Shown here one piece after another: positions 17,496 to 24,674 of a stretch of 64,000 bases of DNA. Positions within the stretch are counted from its first letter, which is position 1, and the number at the start of each line of letters is the position of its first letter. A model generated the notes under the pieces. That model had not been told where the DNA came from, did no database searches, and worked only from the letters and a program-made list of their open reading frames with translations. Source of the DNA: Variovorax sp. HW608 (GTDB taxonomy: Bacteria > Pseudomonadota > Gammaproteobacteria > Burkholderiales > Burkholderiaceae_C); contig NZ_LT607803.1 in assembly GCF_900090195.1 (NCBI RefSeq), forward strand, positions 3,534,001 to 3,598,000. The letters run 5' to 3'. Made by a program: the position numbers and the translations under genes.

Positions 17496-17999
17496 ACACG
17501 CCTTTCAAACCCTTCTTTTGTCAAAGGCGGCGGATCTGGAGCGGGCCATCGCGGCCTTGCAAGATGCCGAGGCGAAGCAGCAGCGATTGAAGTCGAATCA
17601 TCCGACGCCTATGACGAGGCATTCCACGCCGCGGGCATCGCACAGCACATCCAAGGCATCTACACCCAGCTGGAGAGCCTGCTCAAGCAGGTGATCGAGC
17701 AAACGGACGGCAAGTTGCCAAAGAGCGAGACGTGGCACCAAGATCTCATCCGTCTTGCAAGCATGCCTACGGAAGACCGGGGCGCACTGATCGATGCCGC
17801 AGGCGCGAAGAGCCTCAAGTCTGTCTTGGGCTTCAGACATGTGGCCCGATCAAACTATGTGGGAGAGCTAGATCCCGCGCGTGTTTTTGAACACATTCCC
17901 AACACCGCCGCCGCTGTCACTGCCGTGGTCGCTGGCGTTGGGCAGTTGTTTGAACTGCCTGAGGCCCCTACGGATCGTGCAGTCGAACGCGACGCGTGA
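17488..17999 (+). pseudogene. HepT-like HEPN toxin gene, frameshifted
   Basis: The first part (GTG at 17488 or ATG at 17482) reads SEHAFQTLLLSKAADLERAIAALQDAEA in frame 1. The rest, YDEAFHAAGIAQHIQGIYTQLESLLKQVIE, WHQDLIRLASMPTEDRGALIDAAGAKSLKSVLGFRHVARSNYVGELDPARVFEHIP, continues only in frame 3. The switch lies in a short AGCAGCAG run near 17575-17585, consistent with a single-base slip. The HEPN active-site motif, normally R-x4-H-x-Y, reads RHVARSNY: the Arg and Tyr are kept but the catalytic His is Ser. The gene is therefore probably inactive twice over, unless the frameshift is a sequencing error. Confidence 0.75.
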
Positions 18000-18163
18000 A
18001 AGACTTCTGGGGCGGTTTGGGGGTCCCCTGTAGGGGCGGACGTGCTCCCCCGCCCCGCCCTACCCTGACCGGTCTTTGCCCGAGTGCCAAGAAGGACGGC
18101 GAGGGCGTTTGGGTTCCGCGGCGCCCGACTCCTCATCGAATCAACGACTTGCGCGCGCGGTCG

Positions 18164-18208
18164 TCAAAGTTAGGCCCTAAATTTGATGGAATTCCGGCCT
18201 AACTTTGA
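18164..18208. repeat. 13-bp perfect inverted repeat
   Basis: TCAAAGTTAGGCC (18164-18176) and its exact complement GGCCTAACTTTGA (18196-18208) are separated by 19 bp. It lies 8 bp before the boundary repeat, which itself holds several TCAAA-type sub-repeats. It may be part of a transposon end. Confidence 0.75.
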
Positions 18209-18216
18209 ACGAACTC

Positions 18217-18358
18217 TGAGTTTCTTCAAACTTGTCTCTTCTGGTTACCCAGGAAAATCAACAACTTAGCGCCTCGCCTTCCAAATTTCCGACCCCCGCT
18301 TTTTCAAAATTAAGCCGGCGCCTTCAAGGAGTTGAGCGGCGCTCGCCCGACCACTGGG
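18217..18358. repeat. Island-boundary direct repeat, copy B
   Basis: Aligns with 8322-8459 in the same orientation: TGAGTTTCTTCAAACTTGTC, ATCAACAACTTAGCGC, CGCTTTTTCAAAATTAA and GGCGCTCG...CCACTGG blocks are shared, with roughly one difference in five to seven bases. No transposase is present nearby. Confidence 0.85.
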
Positions 18359-18718
18359 ACGCATGTCGACGGCTGCATTGCGAGGGTCTGATTTCTGCCG
18401 TGAGGCCGGTATGCCCCCCAGCGGTCGTCCCTCTAGGGCGACTGGGAGGGCCGCTGTCCGCCTGTTTGCGGGCGTTCGAGCAGCGATGCGACTTTGTCCG
18501 GACACGCTGCACTACCGACTTGGTTCAGACGTTCTCTTTCGGCGGCACCGCCGCCCCATAGCGGACATGCGCCCTGCCATAGACCGGTCGTTCGACGGCG
18601 CATCATGTTTACGCAATTCTCGATCTGGACCGACGTCCCTGCCGAGCCCGCGTTCTATCGAGTGCGAAGCATCGATTCGTGGTGCGCGCTGTGGCGGCAT
18701 CGTCGCCCGCGCATCCGC

Positions 18719-19786
18719 TCAGGGCTCAATCGCCAGGAACAGGAAGGCCGCAAAGATCACAAGATGAACCGCTCCCTGCATCATATGTGTCCGACCGCTG
18801 CCAAGCGTGATGGCGCTGACGATGAAAGTCACCATGAGCAGCGCCATTTCGATCGGATCGAGTCCCAGCACCAAAGGCAAGTCGAACGCGACGGCGGCGA
18901 CGACAACGACCGGAACAGTCAGACCGATGCAAGCCAAGGCCGAACCGATAGCCAGGTTGAGACTGGTCTGCAAGCGGTTCGCTCGGGCAGCGCGCGTCGC
19001 CGCCAGCGCTTCCGGCATCAACACCAGCAACGCGATCGCTATCCCGACGACTGCCCTGGGCGCATTGGCTGCCTCAACCGCCCGCTCGATGCTTGGCGAG
19101 AGCACCTTGGCGAGCCCAACGACCGCGACGAGCGACACCAGTAGCAGCGCAAAGCTTGTCCAGGCCTCGCGCGCGGACGGCGGCGCTTCATGTGCTTGCT
19201 CATCGGCCGCCGTATTGGTCGGAAGGAAGTAGTCGCGATGACTCACCGTCTGAATGAAGATGAAGATCGCCCACAGCGCGGCAGAAGCGCAGGCAACGAA
19301 CCACAGTTGAGGGAGGGTGTACGACCCTCCATTGCCGGACTTGAATGCTGGCAGCACGAGGATCAGGGCTGACATCGCAATCAAAGCGGCCATTCCGGCC
19401 GCATTGCCTTCGATCCGGAAACTCTGTTCGCGATGCGCCAACCCGCCAACGAGCAGGCAAATGCCGACCACGCCGTTGCAGATGATCATCACCGCGGCAT
19501 AGATCGTGTCGCGCGGCAGCACGGCCATTTCCTCGCCGCCGGCAAGCATCATCGAGAGAAGCAGTGACGCTTCGATCACGGTGACCGCCAGTGCCAACAC
19601 CAGCGTGCCGAAAGGCTCGCCCACTCGATGCGCAATGACCTCGGCGTGATGCACCGCGGCCACCACCGCAGCGCCGAGACCGAGGGCACAAAGCGTGCCG
19701 AGCACTGCACCCATTGCACTCGCGACGCCGGCAAGCGCCAGCACGACCATCGTCGCTACAGGTATCGCCCAAGTCCATGCGGCCAT
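18719..19786 (-). CDS. chaA: Ca2+(Na+)/H+ antiporter, ChaA type
   Basis: 355-residue inner-membrane cation/proton antiporter with about eleven membrane segments in two related halves. The CaCA alpha-repeat signatures are HHAEVIAHRVGEPFGTLVLALAVTVIEASLLLSMMLAG and its mirror LVLMPEALAATRAARANRLQTSLNLAIGSALACIGLTVPVV, each with the conserved Glu. Order and wording follow ChaA of enterobacteria. The ATG at 19786 has GAGGGG upstream and gives the family length; longer in-frame starts (TTG at 20038, ATG at 19840) are less likely. No obvious operon partner. It lies just outside the right island repeat. Confidence 0.88.
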   Translation of the reverse strand: MAAWTWAIPVATMVVLALAGVASAMGAVLGTLCALGLGAAVVAAVHHAEVIAHRVGEPFGTLVLALAVTVIEASLLLSMMLAGGEEMAVLPRDTIYAAVMIICNGVVGICLLVGGLAHREQSFRIEGNAAGMAALIAMSALILVLPAFKSGNGGSYTLPQLWFVACASAALWAIFIFIQTVSHRDYFLPTNTAADEQAHEAPPSAREAWTSFALLLVSLVAVVGLAKVLSPSIERAVEAANAPRAVVGIAIALLVLMPEALAATRAARANRLQTSLNLAIGSALACIGLTVPVVVVAAVAFDLPLVLGLDPIEMALLMVTFIVSAITLGSGRTHMMQGAVHLVIFAAFLFLAIEP

Positions 19787-19907
19787 GATGCCCCTCAGTA
19801 AACAGAATGTTTTGAACAGAAGCGAATCGCGGCGAAGCATAGCCGTTCGTCCGCGCGGCGGACAGGGCTCGCACGGTGCAGTGCGCTGAATCCGGCGCGA
19901 ACGTCTC

Positions 19908-20924
19908 CTAGCTCCGCCCTGCCAGCCACCCTGCTCGGGTGGTGAACCGGCTGCGTGCTGTCGTTCCGAACAGTTGTTTGTGCCAGCGTGAGAAAGCGCT
20001 CGGTTCGGAGAATCCCAACAAAGCGGCGACCTCTCCAAGGGGGCGCGCGCCGTCCTCCAGATATTGGTTCAACAGGTCCTTGCGCACGTCATTGAGCAGC
20101 GCGCTGAAGGTCGTGCCTTCGCGCGATAAGTGGCGCGACACGGTCTTGCGGTCGATGCCCAGATGCTGCGCGATCACTTCCACGCGGCAATGTCCGCGCG
20201 GCAACAAGAGCACGATGTGCTCGCGCACTCGATCGGAGACCTTCGGCTTCCTTCTTGGAGATGTCCCGAGCAGGCGGTTTGTATAGCGGGCCATGACGGG
20301 GTCTGCGCCCGGATTTGGCGCATCGAGGTCGGCCGTATTGCAGATGATCCCGTTGAAGGCGTGGCCAAATTCGACGGCCGGGCCGAAGACGCTCTGATAG
20401 AGCGAAAGCCGTTGCGGCGCCCGATGAGAGAAGCACACGAGACGCGGGCGCCACTGTGCCCCCATGAAGACCTCGAGGGTTCGAAACATCACCCCGATGG
20501 CCAGCTCGGTGGCCTGCCGGTAGGGCTTGCCATCCTCCGTCGCGAGTTCAACGCGAATCGCGACCAGGTTGCCCACTTCCTCGACTTGCAGCGATAGCGC
20601 CTCGTTGTGCAGATGCGTGTTCGCGACGATGGCTTCAAGGGCATGCCGAAGCGTGGGCTCATCACGAAGCATCAAGCCGAGAGGGCCCAGATTGGACAGG
20701 CGCCGCGATTGAGCCATTCGAAGCCCGAAGGCCGGCTCGTGTCCCCGCCGGGCCGCCAGTTCCAGGAGCCTGCCGACCGGCTGTGCCGGGATCAGTAGAT
20801 CCGGTTCTCCCAGGCAGCGGCTGGGCAGTCCTACCTCAGACAGCAAGGCGTGTGCATCGAGAGCACAGGCGCCCGCCATCTCCGCAAAGGAAGTGAGGCT
20901 TGCGCTGCGAACAAGGTTCGTCAT
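19908..20924 (-). CDS. AraC-family regulator of BKACE cluster A
   Basis: Transcription factor with the N-terminal 'Arabinose_bd' domain of the OruR/ArgR-like group (VRSASLTSFAEMAGACALDAHALLSEVGLPSRCLGEPD, SRRLSNLGPLGLMLRDEPTLRHALEAI) and a C-terminal AraC double helix-turn-helix (HCRVEVIAQHLGIDRKTVSRHLSREGTTFSALLNDVRKDLLNQYLEDGARPLGEVAALLGFSEPSAFSRWHKQLFG). The start MTNLVRSAS at 20924 is chosen because the alternative at 20960 would place the putative operator inside the gene, and because it matches the paralogue at 45265. It diverges from the BKACE operon at 21025 and probably activates it. Confidence 0.9.
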   Translation of the reverse strand: MTNLVRSASLTSFAEMAGACALDAHALLSEVGLPSRCLGEPDLLIPAQPVGRLLELAARRGHEPAFGLRMAQSRRLSNLGPLGLMLRDEPTLRHALEAIVANTHLHNEALSLQVEEVGNLVAIRVELATEDGKPYRQATELAIGVMFRTLEVFMGAQWRPRLVCFSHRAPQRLSLYQSVFGPAVEFGHAFNGIICNTADLDAPNPGADPVMARYTNRLLGTSPRRKPKVSDRVREHIVLLLPRGHCRVEVIAQHLGIDRKTVSRHLSREGTTFSALLNDVRKDLLNQYLEDGARPLGEVAALLGFSEPSAFSRWHKQLFGTTARSRFTTRAGWLAGRS

Positions 20925-20939
20925 GGGGTAAACGGCAGG

Positions 20940-20967
20940 TGTCCCGAAATGGTAAGTCAATGTCCCG
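20940..20967 (+). promoter_or_regulatory. Putative AraC operator, cluster A
   Basis: Two TGTCCCG direct repeats at 20940-20946 and 20961-20967, start to start 21 bp (two helical turns, typical of AraC sites). The 11-mer TCAATGTCCCG (20957-20967) recurs exactly, in the matching orientation relative to the genes, between the AraC and BKACE genes at 45215-45225. Confidence 0.75.
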
Positions 20968-21024
20968 ATCGGTCAAGACGAGAAAGCGCTGATTGAGAAG
21001 AATTCGGGCTCAAGGAGACACGAC

Positions 21025-21444
21025 ATGAAGCCATCAAGTCAATCAACCACGCCCCTGTGCGACCGCTTGCGCGACGCAGGCGAATGGAACCCCAACTGGG
21101 ACCCCATCTACGAACTCGATCCGGCATGGACCGAGAAATTCATGGTGATGGGCGCCACGCCCGTGTTGGGCGGCGCACTGGATCCCAAGACCGTCGAATT
21201 CCTCGCCATCGCAGTCGACGCGTCCTGCACTCACATGTACGGGCCGGGCGTGCGCCGCCATATCCGCAAGGCGCTGGACCTTGGCGCGAGCAAGGAAGAA
21301 ATCGCCGCAGTCCTCCAATGCGTCGCGGTACTCGGCATTCACAGCATGAGTCTGGGCGCTCCCATCCTGCTCGAGGAAATCGAGCGCAGCAACGACACAG
21401 CCTCCACCAACACCGAAAGGAACCACCATGCAATTTCTCGATGA
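21025..21444 (+). CDS. Carboxymuconolactone decarboxylase-like (AhpD-fold) protein
   Basis: 139-residue all-helical protein of the CMD/AhpD superfamily: LDPKTVEFLAIAVDASCTHMYGPGVRRHIRKALDLGASKEEIAAVLQCVAVLGIHSMSLGAPILLEEI. The usual active-site pair CxxC followed by H is altered: Cys68 is kept, but the second Cys position is Met71 (CTHMYGPGVRRH). Redox activity of the AhpD kind is therefore doubtful, and a decarboxylase or binding role is more likely. It is the first gene of cluster A, and its end overlaps the BKACE start by 17 bp, so the two are translationally linked. Confidence 0.85.
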   Translation: MKPSSQSTTPLCDRLRDAGEWNPNWDPIYELDPAWTEKFMVMGATPVLGGALDPKTVEFLAIAVDASCTHMYGPGVRRHIRKALDLGASKEEIAAVLQCVAVLGIHSMSLGAPILLEEIERSNDTASTNTERNHHAISR

Positions 21445-22483
21445 CTCCCTCCTGCCGGAGAACCAGCAACCCCTGGTGATCCAGGTCGCGCCTTACGGGC
21501 CCGAATTCCTGCCTGGCGACTCCGACGACATTCCGGTCACGATGGCCGAACAGGTCCAGAAGGCTGTGGACTGCTGGAACGCGGGCGCCACCGTGCTGCA
21601 TGTCCACGTGCGGGAAGCCGACGGCAAGGGCAGCAAGCGTCTGTCCATGTTCAACGAGCTGCTCGCGCGCCTTCGCGAAGCGGTGCCAAAGATGGTGCTG
21701 CAGGTCGGTGGCTCGATCTCGTTCGCGCCGGAAGGCGACGGCGAGCAGGCGAAGTGGCTCACGGACGACACACGCCACATGCTGGCTGAGCTCGATCCCA
21801 AGCCCGACCAGGTGACCGTCGCCGTCAACACCAGCCAGATGAACATCATGGAGCTGATGAGCGCGGACGACATCGCCGGAACGTCGCTCTCGACGCCGGC
21901 CTACTACAAGGCCTATCGCGAGATGTGGTACGAGTCGGGTCCGGCCTTCGTCGACGAGCATCTGAAGCGCCTGCAGGCTGCCGGCATCCAGCCGCACTTC
22001 ATGCTCGGCCACGTCGCCAACCTGGAGTCCGTCGAGCGCCTGATCCGGCGCGGCGCCTACACCGGCCCGTTGATCTTGAACTGGGTCGCCATCGGTGGCG
22101 GCGCCGACGGTCCCAATCCGCGCAACATGATGGAGTTCATCAACCGGTGCCCGGAGAACGCAGTGCTGACGATCGAAAGCGTCATGCGCAACGTGCTTCC
22201 GCTCAATACGATGGCCATCGCGATGGGCTTGCACGTCCGGGTCGGCATCGAGGACAACCTGTGGGCATGCAAGGGCGAGCGCTTCACGAGCGTGCAGCAG
22301 ATTGAGCAGATGGTTCGCATCGCGCGCGAGTTGCACCGCGAGGTGGCAACCGGCGAAGACGCGCGCCGCATCTACCAGATCGGCACCCACTACGCCAACA
22401 CTGACGAGACGTTGGCCGCGCTCGGTTACGCACCCAATCGCTTCGCCGGAGAGCGCGAAACGCCGCTGCGTCGCGTCGCCTGA
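21428..22483 (+). CDS. Beta-keto acid cleavage enzyme (BKACE, DUF849), cluster A
   Basis: 351-residue Zn-dependent TIM-barrel enzyme of the 3-keto-5-aminohexanoate cleavage (Kce/BKACE) family, which converts a beta-keto acid plus acetyl-CoA into acetoacetate and a new acyl-CoA. The metal ligands His58 and His60 lie in ATVLHVHVREADGKGSKRLS. VQVGGSISFAP, GGGADGPNPRNMMEF and LHVRVGIEDNLW (third ligand, Glu) complete the family pattern. It closely resembles the enzymes at 44089 and 63312 and belongs to the longer (about 350-residue) subgroup. Operon partners (CMD, MFS, SDR, acyl-CoA ligase) suggest catabolism of an imported carboxylic acid; the substrate is unknown. Confidence 0.93.
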   Translation: MQFLDDSLLPENQQPLVIQVAPYGPEFLPGDSDDIPVTMAEQVQKAVDCWNAGATVLHVHVREADGKGSKRLSMFNELLARLREAVPKMVLQVGGSISFAPEGDGEQAKWLTDDTRHMLAELDPKPDQVTVAVNTSQMNIMELMSADDIAGTSLSTPAYYKAYREMWYESGPAFVDEHLKRLQAAGIQPHFMLGHVANLESVERLIRRGAYTGPLILNWVAIGGGADGPNPRNMMEFINRCPENAVLTIESVMRNVLPLNTMAIAMGLHVRVGIEDNLWACKGERFTSVQQIEQMVRIARELHREVATGEDARRIYQIGTHYANTDETLAALGYAPNRFAGERETPLRRVA

Positions 22484-22514
22484 GGCTTCACGGACGTCAA
22501 ATAAGGAGACACCC

Positions 22515-23780
22515 ATGCGCTGGAAGAACAGCCCTCGCGCCGTGCTCGTCGCACTGCTCGCGATCCATGTGCTGGCCCACATCGACCGCAACATGCTGCT
22601 CGGCTTTTCGCCGCAGATCACGCAGGAACTCGCGCTGAGCAATGCGCAATACGGGTTCCTCACCGGCGCGGTGTGGGTGTTGAGCTTCGGTGTCATGGCT
22701 GTCTTCATGGGCACGCTTGCCGACCGCTTCAGCCGTACGAAGGTGATGGCGGCGGGCATTCTGGTGTGGAGCGTGTGCACCGCGGCCTCGGGCGCGGCGC
22801 ACAGCTTCGAGCAGATGGCCGCGGCCCGGTTCCTTGTCGCAAGCGGGGAAGCCGCCCTCGTGCCCGCTGCGGTGTCATTACTGGCTGAGCTGTTCGGCGA
22901 TGAGCGACGCGGCGGGGCCATGGGCATCTTTTTCATGGGCATCCCCCTGGGCATGGGATTGAGCTTCCTGTTGGCAGGCTCATTCGGTGCGAGCGAGGGA
23001 TGGCGATCGACTTTCACGATGCTCGGCATCGTGGGAGTAGTAGTCGCGCTGCCGTTGCTGATGCTGCGCGATCGACGCGGTGCCCCGGGCGAGGCCGAAC
23101 GCGGTGCGCCGTTCCGGCAGCAAGTGCGTGGAGTGCTCGCGGTCCTGCGCGCGAACCGTACCGTGCAGGCGACGATCGCCGGCTTCGTGCTCGTGCACCT
23201 CGTGTTCGTGGGCTTGGTTTTCACGCAACTGTGGCTGGTGCGTGAGCGTGGTTTCGATCCGAGCCAGATCGCGCGGCAGCTCGGCGGCCTGGAGATTCTG
23301 TTCGGCGTGCTGGGCGCGCTGGTCGGCGGCATGCTGAGCGACCGCTTCGCGCGCCGCATGAAAGGCGGCCACGCCGGCTTCATGCTGGCATTGATCGCAC
23401 TGTGCACGCCGCTGATGATTGCCGCGCGCTTTGCGCCGGCGGGCTCAGACCTGTTCTATGTCGGGCTTTGCGCCGGCTTCTTTCTGCCGCTCGCCCTCTA
23501 CGGCCCGGCGCTCGCGCTGATCCAAGGACTGACCCCGGTGCAGATGCGCTCGACGGTGACCGGCGTGACGATGCTCCTCATCAATGTCCTGGCCGTTGCG
23601 ATCGGCAACCTGGCTGCGGGCGCTGCGAGTGATCGCCTGACTGCCGCGGGCTTCGCATCACCCTTGACGGTTGTGCTACTGGCAACCGACCTGTTCGCCG
23701 TTCTCGCCGGTGTGTTCTTCGCGATGGCTGCGCGCGGTCCGAAGGTGCAATGCGCGCCAACGCCGGCCATCGCTCACTGA
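22515..23780 (+). CDS. MFS transporter, cluster A
   Basis: 421-residue major facilitator with twelve predicted membrane segments. Motif A between helices 2 and 3 is GTLADRFSRTKVMAAGILVWS, and its mirror GGMLSDRFARRMKGG is in the second half. An Asp/Arg pair in helix 1 (HIDRNMLLGFSPQITQELALS) is typical of the anion-cation/sugar-acid symporter groups. ATG at 22515 with AAGGAGACACCC before it. It sits 31 bp after BKACE and 11 bp before the SDR gene, so it likely imports the organic acid processed by this operon. Confidence 0.9.
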   Translation: MRWKNSPRAVLVALLAIHVLAHIDRNMLLGFSPQITQELALSNAQYGFLTGAVWVLSFGVMAVFMGTLADRFSRTKVMAAGILVWSVCTAASGAAHSFEQMAAARFLVASGEAALVPAAVSLLAELFGDERRGGAMGIFFMGIPLGMGLSFLLAGSFGASEGWRSTFTMLGIVGVVVALPLLMLRDRRGAPGEAERGAPFRQQVRGVLAVLRANRTVQATIAGFVLVHLVFVGLVFTQLWLVRERGFDPSQIARQLGGLEILFGVLGALVGGMLSDRFARRMKGGHAGFMLALIALCTPLMIAARFAPAGSDLFYVGLCAGFFLPLALYGPALALIQGLTPVQMRSTVTGVTMLLINVLAVAIGNLAAGAASDRLTAAGFASPLTVVLLATDLFAVLAGVFFAMAARGPKVQCAPTPAIAH

Positions 23781-23791
23781 AGGAATTTCTC

Positions 23792-24643
23792 ATGAGCAAA
23801 TCAAGCAATGCAGCACAGGGGCGCCTGGCCGGGCGAGTCGCGCTGGTCACCGGCGCAGGACCGGGCCTCGGCGGTGCTATTGCCCTGGCGATGGCGCAGG
23901 AAGGGGCGAATCTCGTCGTCTGTGACATCGATTCCGAAGCGTTGTCTCATACCGAGAAGGCACTTGCTGCGACCGGAGTCGAATGCTTGGCGCTGCGCTG
24001 CGACGTGTCCGACAGTGCGGCCGTCGATGCGATGTTCTCCCAGGCGGCGGAGCGGTTCGGCACAGTCGACATCCTGGTCAACAACGCGGCCCGCGTCCCG
24101 ACCTCACCCGCGGAGGAATCACGACGTAACCGCCACTACGCCTACCTGACCACGCCGATGGAGAGGCAGTCACTGGGCATCGTTGCTTCGTTGAGCGATG
24201 AAGACTGGCTCAAATGGTGGGACGTCAACATGCATGGCGTGTTCTTCTGCACGCGCGCGGCTCTGCGCATCATGGAGCCACGACGCTCGGGCAAGATCAT
24301 CAACATCGCTTCGATCGCCGGCCTAGGAACGCAAAGCATGCATAGCCCCGGCTATTCCGCGACCAAGGCGGGGGTGATCAGCCTGACCAAGACCACGGCG
24401 CTCGATGTCGCCGGCGCCAACATACATGTCAACGCGATCGCGTGCGGAGCCGTGCTGACGCCGCCCTTTCAGGCTTACCTCGACACCGCGACTGCGGCAC
24501 AACGCAACAGCCTCTTCCAGTTGATCCCGACAGGCCGCATCGGTCAGCCGGCGGAATATGCATCGTTGGCGGTGTATCTCGCATCAGACGATCACTACTT
24601 GGTTGGCCAAGTGATCAGTCCAAATGGCGGCGCTGTGATCTGA
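23792..24643 (+). CDS. Short-chain dehydrogenase/reductase, cluster A
   Basis: 283-residue classical SDR. The Rossmann nucleotide site is VALVTGAGPGLGGAIALAMA. Asp in VVCDIDS suggests NAD(H) preference, DILVNNAARV is the NNAG-type motif, and the catalytic Ser and Tyr-x3-Lys are INIASIAGLG and GYSATKAGVISL. An insertion of about 25 residues after the NNAA motif (SPAEESRRNRHYAYLTTPMERQS) is unusual for the family and may cover the active site. A natural role would be oxidation of a beta-hydroxy acid to the beta-keto acid that BKACE cleaves; this is inferred from context. Confidence 0.92.
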   Translation: MSKSSNAAQGRLAGRVALVTGAGPGLGGAIALAMAQEGANLVVCDIDSEALSHTEKALAATGVECLALRCDVSDSAAVDAMFSQAAERFGTVDILVNNAARVPTSPAEESRRNRHYAYLTTPMERQSLGIVASLSDEDWLKWWDVNMHGVFFCTRAALRIMEPRRSGKIINIASIAGLGTQSMHSPGYSATKAGVISLTKTTALDVAGANIHVNAIACGAVLTPPFQAYLDTATAAQRNSLFQLIPTGRIGQPAEYASLAVYLASDDHYLVGQVISPNGGAVI

Positions 24644-24674
24644 CGAAGACTGCCATTCAAAAAGGAAGTATCAA

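Larger units (their letters stand above)
18000..18718. other. Right island-boundary region, no genes
   Basis: 719 bp with a 13-bp inverted repeat (18164-18208), the second boundary repeat (18217-18358) and a third copy of the dispersed GACGTCTG-type motif (18387-18416). No open frame is convincing. Confidence 0.65.
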
